Assembly (NCBI RefSeq): GCF_018398425.1
Contig: NZ_JADPMV010000001.1
Coordinates: forward strand, 186,001 to 250,000
Source: Pseudomonas lalucatii
GTDB taxonomy: Bacteria > Pseudomonadota > Gammaproteobacteria > Pseudomonadales > Pseudomonadaceae
Direction: 5' to 3'
Length of the DNA: 64,000 bases
How positions within the stretch are numbered: position 1 is the stretch's first letter; each line of letters starts with the position of its first letter. A model generated the notes under the pieces. That model was given only the letters and a program-made list of their open reading frames with translations. It ran no database searches and had not been told where the DNA came from. This document shows, one piece after another, positions 47,304-55,346 of the stretch. The translations under genes and the position numbers were made by a program.

Positions 47304-47352
47304 ACCACTCAAATGAGTGGTGTCAACGGGAAAATCTATTCAAATGAGTGGT
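47304..47352. promoter_or_regulatory. Operator pair of the lysogeny switch
   Basis: A perfect dyad ACCACTCA-AA-TGAGTGGT at 47304-47321 and a second site at 47335-47352 that repeats TCAAATGAGTGGT exactly but has an imperfect left arm. The centres are 31 bases apart, about three turns. The second site covers the ATG (47344) of the repressor gene. A likely repressor/Cro operator region between the divergent genes. Confidence 0.75.
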
Positions 47353-47676
47353 ATTGGCGACCGGCTGCGCGAAGAAAGAGAGCGCCTGCGACTCTCTCAG
47401 GCCGCCTTTGGTGAAATTGGTGGTGTGAAGGCCAATGCTCAAGGCAAGTACGAAAGCGGGGAGCGTTTCCCGGGAGCGGACTACCTAGCTTCTGTAGCTG
47501 AGCGGGGCGTGGATGTGCTGTATGTGGTGACAGGCGAGCGCAAGCCCGCTGCCGTCGACTGCATTCCCGCAGACGAAGCCCAACTGCTCGAGCACTACCG
47601 CTCACTGCCGGTTACGGTCAAAGCCACGCTGGCGCAGTTGGCCACTACCCTTGCGGACCCACACGGGGTCAGTTAG
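47344..47676 (+). CDS. Prophage repressor, XRE family
   Basis: 110 residues from ATG 47344. The N-terminal helix-turn-helix reads RLRLSQAAFGEIGGVKANAQGKYESG; the C-terminal 50 residues are helical (LLEHYRSLPVTVKATLAQLATTLA). There is no LexA-type peptidase domain, so induction by RecA cleavage is unlikely. An upstream in-frame start exists but would cross the operator. Divergent from the gp16-like gene. Confidence 0.85.
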   Translation: MSGIGDRLREERERLRLSQAAFGEIGGVKANAQGKYESGERFPGADYLASVAERGVDVLYVVTGERKPAAVDCIPADEAQLLEHYRSLPVTVKATLAQLATTLADPHGVS

Positions 47677-47735
47677 GGCTGCAGACTACGTTCGCTGGCG
47701 GAGGGCTGGCGTTTCAGGGAAGGAAGGCTTAAGGA

Positions 47736-47954
47736 TTGAACATTCAGCAAGCGATTCTCGCATCGCGTAATCATCGATTATCCGATGCCGCTATGATACT
47801 GATTGGCCCGCCTCTCTATTTTGTATTCCTGTTGTTTCTTCTCCATCACTATGTCGTGTATATGGTGCAGCCTCAATTGCTTTGGCAGTTAGTGTGTATG
47901 CTTCGAGACATTGGTGCGAGTATCTACAATACAACTCATTTCTTTTGTAAATGA
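47736..47954 (+). CDS. Possible 72-residue membrane protein beside the repressor
   Basis: AT-rich open frame starting at TTG 47736 or, in frame, ATG 47793. It has a strong hydrophobic stretch (AMILIGPPLYFVFLLFLLHH) and a second weaker one. No convincing ribosome site. Small membrane proteins beside phage repressors often block superinfection, but nothing here proves this one is made. Confidence 0.35.
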   Translation: MNIQQAILASRNHRLSDAAMILIGPPLYFVFLLFLLHHYVVYMVQPQLLWQLVCMLRDIGASIYNTTHFFCK

Positions 47955-48127
47955 CAGAAAGAACTTATCGTGCTGTGTCTGATAAGCAGGTAAGTCGTTG
48001 AGCGTGCAATAGGGCGAATCATGGCGCATGTTTAGTGGGTCGGTAAGTGTAAATAGATTGTGAGTCACTACTGAGCTAGTGCGGCATTAATTTGTGCTGG
48101 AAATTAAAGAATAAAGGGGTGTCGTTA

Positions 48128-49198
48128 ATGTTTGAAGAAAGCGATCTGGAAGAGCTTCAGGTAGAGGTTGAAAATGACGAGTTGGCATATGTGGAGTTTG
48201 ATATTTCGTCCACTCCTTCCGATCCGCAGCTCGAGCAGCTGGTCACTCAGCTGGAAAATAAAGATATTCTGATACCATTTTACCAACGTAGATATGTTTG
48301 GAAAATTGATCAAGCTTCGCGTTTGATTGAGTCTTTCTTGATGGGGTTGCCTGTTCCGCAAATTTTCTTGTATGTGAATGATGACAATCAGCTTGAGGTA
48401 ATTGATGGGCAGCAACGAATTATGTCCGTTAAGTATTTTATGGAGGGGTACTTCGGTGAGGCTGATGCGCGCGGCAGGCGTACAGAGTTTAAGTTGAAAC
48501 TGGCAGAGCAATCGCCATTTAATAATAAGCGGTTTGTGGATCTTGCTCCTAAAGATCAACGCAAGCTTCGTTTATCGACGCTGCGTGCGATAAATGTAAA
48601 GCAGCTACACCCAAGCAAAAGAAATGATAGCGTTTTTCATATTTTTGAGCGCCTCAATACTGGCGGTACGCGGCTTAAGTCGCAGGAAATTAGAAACGCT
48701 GTGTATAGAGGGCGGATAGTTGGTGAGCTGCAGCGATTAAATGAAAGCAGTTCTTGGCGGCGTATTCTTGGGATTAAAACTCCCGATAAAAATCAGAGAG
48801 ATGTTGAGATAGTTTTGCGGCTCTTCTCGTTATTTGAGAACTGGGGAAATTATGAGAAGCCGATGCTTCATTTCCTCAATGGTTCGATGAAGGAGAATTC
48901 GGATTTTTCTTCTGTCAGGTCTGCCAGATTCACAGAGCGATTTCCGCAAGTTGTTGATTTCGTTAATAGTGTAATTGCCAAGCCTTTCCGGCCCAAGGGT
49001 GTATTGAACACCGCCACGCTTGAGGCTGTTATTATTGCCCTAATGGAGTTACCTGATATCTCGCATGATGCTTTAAGTGAGCGATATTTGATGCTAATTA
49101 GTGATGGGGAATTTGAAGAGCTAACAAAAGGGCCTACCACCGACACCAATGTTTTAAAAGGACGTATTGCCATGGCGAAGAAGGTGCTTGGTGATTAG
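48128..49198 (+). CDS. DUF262 (GmrS-type, ParB-like) protein
   Basis: 356 residues. The N-terminal DUF262 domain shows IPFYQRRYVWK (49-59), VIDGQQR (91-97) and FERLNTGGTRLKSQEIRNA, motifs shared with the NTP-binding/nuclease half of GmrSD-type enzymes. The DUF1524 HNH domain of full-length GmrSD is absent. The start at 48128 has AAGGGG upstream. GC content is far below the neighbours, a sign of transfer. It is followed after 23 bases by a HEPN gene on the same strand, so the two probably form a pair. Confidence 0.8.
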   Translation: MFEESDLEELQVEVENDELAYVEFDISSTPSDPQLEQLVTQLENKDILIPFYQRRYVWKIDQASRLIESFLMGLPVPQIFLYVNDDNQLEVIDGQQRIMSVKYFMEGYFGEADARGRRTEFKLKLAEQSPFNNKRFVDLAPKDQRKLRLSTLRAINVKQLHPSKRNDSVFHIFERLNTGGTRLKSQEIRNAVYRGRIVGELQRLNESSSWRRILGIKTPDKNQRDVEIVLRLFSLFENWGNYEKPMLHFLNGSMKENSDFSSVRSARFTERFPQVVDFVNSVIAKPFRPKGVLNTATLEAVIIALMELPDISHDALSERYLMLISDGEFEELTKGPTTDTNVLKGRIAMAKKVLGD

Positions 49199-49221
49199 GT
49201 GATTTTGTTGGGGGGCTAGGG

Positions 49222-49998
49222 ATGATTAATTTTGCGGGCGGACGCCAGCTTCTTAGAAAGATTGGAAGAGTCGTTGGTAGTGCTCCGATTGAGTTAGACC
49301 TGAGGGCGGACTTGGCAGGTCTTTTAATTGTCTCGTTTGTCTCGTCCTATGAGAATGCAGTTAAGAAAATCTTGATTTCATATGCTGATAGCCATAATGA
49401 TCAGTTTTCTTTTTTTGTTGAAAAACAGTTTGATAAGATTAATAGTAAAATAAATCTTCAGGATTTGAGAGGTTATGCTAGAAAGTTTGATGAGATTCTT
49501 GAGAAGAAATTCAATAACGAGCTGTTAAGGATTAAGGGGCGACTGGGTGAGCAACCAATTGACGATTGGTATGAACAGTTGCTGACGTGGAGACATGCCT
49601 TTGCTCATGCTGGTCAGCGCTCAACAACTATTGAGGAGGTCTTTAGGGCTCATCAATTTGCCAAATATGTTCTTTTTGCATTCTACAAAGCGTTCACTGA
49701 GGTTAGTCCATCAAAGAAAGCACAGGCGGATTCAATTCTAAAAGAATTTCAAGGCATTAGAGATGTTGGTCAAAGCCTGCTAGATGACTCCACGTATCTT
49801 GCGGCTTGTTGTGCTGACGATTTAGGTGTGATGGAGCAAGCGCGAGATTCTCTTATTGAGTTATCTAAGCTTTTTTCTCAGATTAAGAAGCAGAAGACGG
49901 TTTTGGATTTTTACGGAATGCGATCAAGTTTGAATTCAGCGAAATTCCACGTCGAGAAAATACGACAGATACATGACTCTATTTATGCATCTTTCTAG
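49222..49998 (+). CDS. HEPN-domain protein, partner of DUF262
   Basis: 258 residues, helical, AT-rich. R124-HAFA-H129 in TWRHAFAHAG is the Rx4-6H RNase motif of HEPN toxins, with an upstream acidic residue in SYENAVKKI (E44) where the family usually has one. It resembles MAE_28990-type HEPN proteins. In the gene pair DUF262/HEPN the HEPN part is expected to cleave RNA; that is inferred from family knowledge. Neighbours: repressor upstream, membrane-anchored phage protein downstream. Confidence 0.75.
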   Translation: MINFAGGRQLLRKIGRVVGSAPIELDLRADLAGLLIVSFVSSYENAVKKILISYADSHNDQFSFFVEKQFDKINSKINLQDLRGYARKFDEILEKKFNNELLRIKGRLGEQPIDDWYEQLLTWRHAFAHAGQRSTTIEEVFRAHQFAKYVLFAFYKAFTEVSPSKKAQADSILKEFQGIRDVGQSLLDDSTYLAACCADDLGVMEQARDSLIELSKLFSQIKKQKTVLDFYGMRSSLNSAKFHVEKIRQIHDSIYASF

Positions 49999-50089
49999 TG
50001 TTATCTGGAACTGGTCGATTTTACATCTCGACTAATTGAGCCAGACTCATGCCTGCCAGGACGGCCAACCATCAAGAAAGGACTCGACC

Positions 50090-50584
50090 ATGCGCTACCT
50101 CAACTACCTGCTGATCTCCCTCGCTTCTGCCCTTGGCGCCGCATATGCGGCGCTCTGGCTGCACAATCCCGCCCCCATTGAACCCATCACGACCCTGCCA
50201 CCGCTTGAGGTGAAGCAGCTGGGCGGTGATGTGCTGATATGGGGCGGCTGGCGTACGGTGGCGGGCTACATGGCCCCGGGCGTTAACGCAGTGGAGATCC
50301 GCTGCAACCGCGAGCGGCAAGCCTGCACCGAGGCGGTTGCCTCCATCCTGCATCACGATGAGGGTGAGGACCTGGAAGCGCAGGTGTTCGCCTACCAGGT
50401 CACCAGCTGGACGGCAGAGCGCGTACAGGCGCAGGCCAGTATAGCCGTGGGCCACTGTCTGGATCGGCACTTGGTAATCGACCTCACCACCCATGGCGCC
50501 GCGCTGGAGTGGTCACCGCCTGCTGGCTGTGAGGGGGATGTCGGCAGGGCGGTGCTGGTAGGGGACCCCATACTGCCTAATTGA
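50090..50584 (+). CDS. Membrane-anchored phage protein, 164 residues
   Basis: Start at ATG 50090 with AAAGGA nine bases upstream. Residues 3-22 (YLNYLLISLASALGAAYAAL) form a signal anchor; the rest is soluble and has cysteines at intervals (IRCNRERQACTE, VGHCLDRH, PAGCEG). GC content returns to normal here, unlike the preceding pair. Unknown function. Confidence 0.6.
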   Translation: MRYLNYLLISLASALGAAYAALWLHNPAPIEPITTLPPLEVKQLGGDVLIWGGWRTVAGYMAPGVNAVEIRCNRERQACTEAVASILHHDEGEDLEAQVFAYQVTSWTAERVQAQASIAVGHCLDRHLVIDLTTHGAALEWSPPAGCEGDVGRAVLVGDPILPN

Positions 50585-50738
50585 CCCGTCTGGCCGGTCA
50601 GCTCCATCGGCGCTGACCACTGTTTGCGCCCGATTTGGCCGGTGGGTGGTAGCGATGTGTCTGGCAGTGATCGCCCCATAGATGCCTGACGCATCGGGCA
50701 GATACCGGCCATAGAGCGTCTAAAAATTGGAGACCGCT

Positions 50739-50984
50739 TTAGTTGAATGGCGCAGACTGCTGCGTAGTATCGCGCTTGCTGCGGATCACCTCTGCCATCT
50801 GCTCATGCAGTTTGACCGCTCCCTGACTCGTTATCACCCCGCAGCATTGCAGTGTGACGATTTGGCTTTCTAGTATGCCGTGAAAGCGGTGGTACATCGC
50901 TTCTTCAGGGCTAGTCTTGGCGAAGTTTTCCAGATTCCTGGCGAACCGGGCCAGTTCGCTTACTTTTAGGCTGTTGTCTGCCAT
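50739..50984 (-). CDS. 81-residue helical protein, last gene of the cargo operon
   Basis: Starts MADNSLKVSELARFARNLEN at 50984, 26 bases after the Abi-C-like stop, with AGGAAAG upstream. Helical, no family recognised. Its place at the end of the operon suggests an accessory or antitoxin-like role, which is only inference. The 154 bases after its stop hold a GGTCAGC/GCTGACC hairpin. Confidence 0.55.
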   Translation of the reverse strand: MADNSLKVSELARFARNLENFAKTSPEEAMYHRFHGILESQIVTLQCCGVITSQGAVKLHEQMAEVIRSKRDTTQQSAPFN

Positions 50985-51010
50985 GAACTCGCTTTCCTGT
51001 GTGGGCGTTC

Positions 51011-51826
51011 CTAAAACGGTACTGAGTCGTCCCAAACTGGCTCTGCAGCTTGTTGCAGATTCTTCGCCTTGATCCGTGCTTCGAGTGACTTGATGAATCG
51101 GATGGATGAGGCCACGTGATTAAACACGAGCAAACTCTCGTCGTAGTTCAGAATGGGATTGTCATGGGCTAGGCTCTTATTGTTCCTTACGTCATTGAAG
51201 GCCTCGAGCACGGAAATGGAGGATCTGAGTATACGATCAGTCATGACTGACTCTAGGTGACCGCTTTCGCGCAGGGCTTTCACATACTCGCCGAAGACGC
51301 TGTGCAGAGGTTTGTCCCGGCTAATCGTGATGCCATGCGGTTCACAGGTGACCCGGATGAACTTGTTGACGAAGGTGTGTAGGCGATCAAGCGCGCCCTC
51401 GGGCTGGTTCTTCTCGATGGCCTCGCGAACATGCTCGGCCACCACTTCGAAGTCACGCTCTTCTGCAATGGCGGTCAGAGCATCCAGGTCGGTGACGGGC
51501 TGGTCGCTGAGCAGGCGCTGTGCGATCTTGCGGCAATCGTCGACCAGCACCGGGTTACTGTCGCCCAGGTTGTCACTCTGCACGCCGTAGGCGATGAGCC
51601 CTTCAAGCACTTTGCCAACCGTGTGGCTCGAAGCGATATCCCAGAAGGTTCGCATCCTCTTGGCCTTGGAGTCTCCCCCAGTCCGGAATTGGGGCGCATC
51701 GATGTCGACCCGAAAGTCGATGAAGAACTCCGCATAGGTGCGATCCGAGAAGTCCAGAACGTAGCCGTTTCCCATCCCTAGCAGTTTTTCGAGCTTGCGC
51801 CGCTCGAACGCATCGATCTCGGCCAT
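51011..51826 (-). CDS. Abortive-infection family protein (Abi-C/HEPN-like)
   Basis: 271 residues. The C-terminal part (about 145-250) is the Abi-C domain: FVNKFIRVTCEPHGI, then SSISVLEAFNDVRNNKSLAHD, where R214...H221 is the HEPN-type RNase motif. The N-terminal 130 residues are unassigned. Family members occur in phage-defence loci and are thought to kill or arrest infected cells. Second-last gene of a minus-strand operon, 18 bases from the next gene. Confidence 0.75.
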   Translation of the reverse strand: MAEIDAFERRKLEKLLGMGNGYVLDFSDRTYAEFFIDFRVDIDAPQFRTGGDSKAKRMRTFWDIASSHTVGKVLEGLIAYGVQSDNLGDSNPVLVDDCRKIAQRLLSDQPVTDLDALTAIAEERDFEVVAEHVREAIEKNQPEGALDRLHTFVNKFIRVTCEPHGITISRDKPLHSVFGEYVKALRESGHLESVMTDRILRSSISVLEAFNDVRNNKSLAHDNPILNYDESLLVFNHVASSIRFIKSLEARIKAKNLQQAAEPVWDDSVPF

Positions 51827-51844
51827 CGCGCTTCCCCTGACCCT

Positions 51845-52285
51845 CTACTGAGAACCCTTTTTGAACTCTACCAATACAGCTTGGTACCCATCGTGCGGAT
51901 AGCACGGCCAGTTTGATGGCATACAGAAGCCCGGGCGCGGGTCTCTTTCGTTGAACAGGGTATGCCATTCATTTCCGCGCTCAAATACCCAACCGCAGAG
52001 ACTGGTTCCTTCAAACTGATCATGGGTAATGTCGACCAGGAACTCGCCTACCTCGAACCAAGCATGCGATTGCTCTTGTCCCAAATAGGGATGATCTTTC
52101 CCGCAAACGTAGACGCCATCGTAGCCGAGCTCTTCCTTCAGAAGTCGGCCAAGTATTTCCGAAGCCGGCCCACAAGCTGCTCTGGGAAAACCATGAAAGA
52201 CGGAGCCCTTATCGCCAGATAGCCCCATGAGGCCTCTACGGCAAGCAATCGCCGCTAGCTCAAGCCGCTCTCGATCCATCTTCAT
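51845..52285 (-). CDS. Small Cys-His-Asp protein, transglutaminase/papain-like
   Basis: 146 residues from ATG 52285, which has GAGGTAG five bases upstream. C38 (FPRAACGPAS), H74 (SHAWFEVG) and D85 (FLVDITHDQF) are spaced as the catalytic triad of the transglutaminase/papain fold. Such proteins can be proteases, amidases or transferases. I know no named family for this exact protein. It lies between tcmP and the abi gene in one operon. Confidence 0.6.
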   Translation of the reverse strand: MKMDRERLELAAIACRRGLMGLSGDKGSVFHGFPRAACGPASEILGRLLKEELGYDGVYVCGKDHPYLGQEQSHAWFEVGEFLVDITHDQFEGTSLCGWVFERGNEWHTLFNERDPRPGFCMPSNWPCYPHDGYQAVLVEFKKGSQ

Positions 52286-52400
52286 TTCTACCTCAATGTG
52301 GTTAGCTGAGCGCAGGAGGAGGCCTAAGCAGTACATCGCCACTGTCTCGATACCCTGCTACCGGCAGGTCAGTGATCGATGCGGGATCTATCAGAGCCCG

Positions 52401-53642
52401 CTAGGTCTTCCGTTGGAACATCGGGAAGAAGCTGGTCTGGGATTTGAGCTTAATCGTGTCTTTGATGTCGATCTGGTTTGCTTTACGCCGTGTTCCACCT
52501 GACGGGGTGATAATCTCGAGGTCGGGGTTCTCGATCATCGTCACGTGAATGTCGTCGCTATGCGCTGGGGTGTGGTTGTAAATTCGGCCATAGAACTCGG
52601 CCATGTTCAGCGCATCGCCAAACTCCGAAACCAGCTTGGGTATGTCTTCATGAAGCTGACCTTTAGCCTCATCCCTCGCATTCATATCAAATAGGTACAG
52701 GGTGCCTTCTTCCTGAGGGTCATGAGCCAGCATATTCAGGCCCGAGCGACCAAAGTGAGCCTGGGACTTGCTGTTCTTGTGCAGCACATTATTGTACACC
52801 TGACGTGCCCGGTAAGAACTGGCAAGGTGTATGAGCCAATAGCGCCATCCCTGAGGGTTGTTGATGGAGAACGGACTGACGAACTGTGCGCATTTCTGGA
52901 AGGCAGAGAAGACGATATTTTCTGCGGTTCCGAGCCATTGGCGATTGCTCATTTGCTCGGTTAGAAGGTCGAGGTCGAGTTTGCTTATCGAGAGATGCGC
53001 CAGTTGCCGCTCGAGCATCTGCGGATTGTTTTTCTGCAGGTAAGTCAGCAGCGCAGTAATCATGAAGGTGTAGAAGATCTCGGTCGATGTGTCCGAGCTC
53101 ATGATGTCCCGCAGTGTTTCGGTCGTGACGTGGCTATGTCCGCACTGATCCAGGTTGAACAGGATGTTCCGGAATCTACCTCGCTGCAGGTATTCCTTGA
53201 TTCGCGGGTAAACCATCTCAAACTCATCATTCAGATAGTCGATTTGGACTGATAGGTACTCGCTTGAGTCAACGTACTCAACGAGGACTGGGGCTATGTG
53301 AGTTTTGAGGGAGTCTAGTGCAGCTGGCTCATAGTCGTTGAGCACCATGGTGCAATCAATGCGGATAGGTGCGAGGTTCTGCACCGCCCGATTCACATTG
53401 ATGACATTAATTGCTCGATGAAGCTCTTGGATGAAGATCAGGGGGGAGCCAGGTGCTCCACATTTGTATCGTCCTCCGCCTGCAAAGCCATCCACAATAG
53501 CTAGGCGGAAACGTTCCATTTTAGGTGTCTGGCAGCGGGTGATGACGTACTCGTAGAAATACTCACGGAGGATCTGGTGTTTCATTCTCGAATGGTCGGC
53601 CAGTTCAGCACCGCCTTGCCACTCGTACTTCTTTCCTACCAT
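52401..53642 (-). CDS. tcmP: Three-Cys-motif partner protein TcmP
   Basis: 413 residues. VDGFAGGGRYKCGAPGSPLIF (about residues 50-70) is the typical TcmP motif and looks like a methyltransferase nucleotide loop; NLDQCGHSHV stands where relatives have a DPFG-like motif. TcmP genes regularly sit beside phage Gp37/Gp68 (DUF5131) genes, as here. Biochemical activity is not known. It is 29 bases downstream of the DUF5131 gene and 115 bases before the Cys-His-Asp gene. Confidence 0.82.
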   Translation of the reverse strand: MVGKKYEWQGGAELADHSRMKHQILREYFYEYVITRCQTPKMERFRLAIVDGFAGGGRYKCGAPGSPLIFIQELHRAINVINVNRAVQNLAPIRIDCTMVLNDYEPAALDSLKTHIAPVLVEYVDSSEYLSVQIDYLNDEFEMVYPRIKEYLQRGRFRNILFNLDQCGHSHVTTETLRDIMSSDTSTEIFYTFMITALLTYLQKNNPQMLERQLAHLSISKLDLDLLTEQMSNRQWLGTAENIVFSAFQKCAQFVSPFSINNPQGWRYWLIHLASSYRARQVYNNVLHKNSKSQAHFGRSGLNMLAHDPQEEGTLYLFDMNARDEAKGQLHEDIPKLVSEFGDALNMAEFYGRIYNHTPAHSDDIHVTMIENPDLEIITPSGGTRRKANQIDIKDTIKLKSQTSFFPMFQRKT

Positions 53643-53671
53643 CTCAATGTCCCTATCAAGCCGTTATTTTT

Positions 53672-54460
53672 CTACAGGGAAGCAGTGCCTACGATGTTGA
53701 CGGGCATTTCATCCCAGGTCTTGCCTCTATACTCACGACCATTCGCTTTCTTGGATCGGCGAATGTTGTCCTTACCCCAGGTTCCCCACTGCTTGAAGAA
53801 GAATGCGGTATCGCTCTCAAGACATTGAGCATAGATCTCATCAATCCAGTTCTCCTTGATCTGGCGGGCCTTGTTACCGCTCTCGCCACCAACAATGGCC
53901 CAATCTATCCCTGTTAGATTAATTGGGCCTACAGGGCCAATTAAAGGCTCAAACGAGATAAACCTGATCTGAGCCGGGGTCTCCTTGATGTGCTCAGCAC
54001 GAAAGGCGGTCTCGCTGTTCTCAATCGATGTACCGAGCCAAACGTTAGGAAGAACCTCTTGAATGATGTCCTGGAGGATCTGCTTCATTCGCTCAGGGCG
54101 CTTTGTCAGGATCTGATAGTTATGCTGCGGGGTATCCCGCATCACCGTCCAGACGTCTTGGATGAAGCTATCGCTGACCTGCTCATGGAACAAGTCGCTC
54201 ATGGAGTTAACAAACACCTTGCGAGGCTTCTTCCAGCGATAAGGGATTTCGAGTGACTCCCTATCCTCGATGACCTTGCCATTCCAGACAACACGTTTGT
54301 TCTTCTTACGGGTCAGACCGGTGTACTTGGTCATACCCATGGATTCCAAGCGTCTGGCCATCTCCATGGCGTAGCAGTTCTTGCAGCCTGCGCTGATGAT
54401 TGAGCAGCCTGCCACCGGGTTCCAAGTGGAGTCAGTCCACTCGATCTGTGTCTCTGCCAT
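53672..54460 (-). CDS. DUF5131 (phage Gp37/Gp68-like) three-cysteine protein
   Basis: 262 residues. C19, C26 and C29 form the CX6CX2C motif in WNPVAGCSIISAGCKNCYA, and RKVFVNSMSDLFHE with LTKRPERM are family signatures. The cysteines suggest an iron-sulfur, radical-SAM-like centre, unproved. First gene of the five-gene cargo operon; a LexA-like box lies about 150 bases upstream. Confidence 0.85.
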   Translation of the reverse strand: MAETQIEWTDSTWNPVAGCSIISAGCKNCYAMEMARRLESMGMTKYTGLTRKKNKRVVWNGKVIEDRESLEIPYRWKKPRKVFVNSMSDLFHEQVSDSFIQDVWTVMRDTPQHNYQILTKRPERMKQILQDIIQEVLPNVWLGTSIENSETAFRAEHIKETPAQIRFISFEPLIGPVGPINLTGIDWAIVGGESGNKARQIKENWIDEIYAQCLESDTAFFFKQWGTWGKDNIRRSKKANGREYRGKTWDEMPVNIVGTASL

Positions 54461-54603
54461 GTCCTTGTCCTGCTCCCGTTCGTTGGCGTTCCTGGTTGGT
54501 GCGTCTGAGACCCGAGCGAGAGAAATTTGGTCGCTATCTTAGAGAATGCCTGGCTGAAAGGGCAGGCATCTATGCCTGAAAACGAGCGAGTCGTTACACA
54601 TGC

Positions 54604-54619
54604 CTGTATGGATAGCCAG
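54604..54619. promoter_or_regulatory. Weak LexA-like box before the DUF5131-tcmP operon
   Basis: CTGTATGGATAGCCAG has the CTG-N10-CAG frame and agrees with 12 of 16 bases of CTGTATATATATACAG. It overlaps a TATACT -10-like element on the minus strand (54618-54623). It is weaker than the box at 54880, so binding is uncertain. The rest of the 454-base region 54461-54914 shows only this box and the umuD box. Confidence 0.45.
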
Positions 54620-54879
54620 TATAGTCATTGTGAGCGAAGAAAGGGGGCTCATTCATCCACCGGCAGCCGCCGTCCGCTTTTGGCCGGTACCTGCTGATTA
54701 CGATTGAGGGGCGGTGGTCAGGTCAAGCGCACGAGCTAGTCAACGCCAAGGCACCTGCGTGGTCAAGCTAGGCGCAGTTTTTCATCCATACCGATGACCT
54801 GAATGGATGGAGCTACAGCCGGAATGGGCAGGGGCTGCATCGGTCTAGCTGTAAATACCTCGCGGGGAGTGCAATAATA

Positions 54880-54895
54880 CTGTATTTATATACAG
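54880..54895. promoter_or_regulatory. LexA (SOS) box upstream of umuD
   Basis: CTGTATTTATATACAG is a near-ideal LexA operator, centred 27 bases before the umuD ATG. It places umuDC under DNA-damage control. Confidence 0.92.
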
Positions 54896-54914
54896 TATTA
54901 CTTGAGGTAACCCC

Positions 54915-55346
54915 ATGGCCCTGACAGTAATCGGCCGCTGCGAGCGGCCAGGTCTTAGGCTGCCGCTGTTTCTAAGCCGCATCGCGGCTGGCTTTCCGTC
55001 CCCCGCTGAGGATCACATCGAGGCCAATCTCTCGCTGGATGAGCTGTGTGTGCGCCACCCGGCCTCGACCTATTTCCTGCGGGTAGCCGGGGACAGCATG
55101 ACCGGCCTGGGCATTTTCGACGGCGACACACTGGTGGTGGACCGGGCCCTCAAGCCCCAGGCCGGCATGGTGGTGGTGGCCATCGTGCGGGGGGACTTCA
55201 CCTGCAAGCAGCTGGCCTTCGAGCAGGGCCTGCCGTTACTCAAGGCCGCCAACCCCAGCTACCCGGACATCCGCCTGCGCGAGGATGAGGAGCTGGAGGT
55301 GTTCGGCGTGGTCACCAACTGCATCCACAAGCTGCCGGTGTTTTGA
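54915..55346 (+). CDS. umuD: UmuD-like protein of DNA polymerase V
   Basis: 143 residues. The self-cleavage site A25-G26 (IAAGFPSP) is present; the Ser-Lys dyad is S61 (AGDSMTG) and K98 (FTCKQL). After RecA-stimulated cleavage the dimer joins UmuC to form translesion polymerase. A SOS box lies directly upstream. The stop overlaps the umuC ATG as TGATG. The copy is carried by the prophage, as in some plasmids and phages. Confidence 0.95.
   Translation: MALTVIGRCERPGLRLPLFLSRIAAGFPSPAEDHIEANLSLDELCVRHPASTYFLRVAGDSMTGLGIFDGDTLVVDRALKPQAGMVVVAIVRGDFTCKQLAFEQGLPLLKAANPSYPDIRLREDEELEVFGVVTNCIHKLPVF

Noticed and set aside
54461..54914. Possible CRISPR-like or tRNA-like structure in the umuD upstream region
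   Set aside because: No spaced direct repeats and no cloverleaf can be found; only the two LexA-type boxes stand out. No CRISPR array is seen anywhere in the window.
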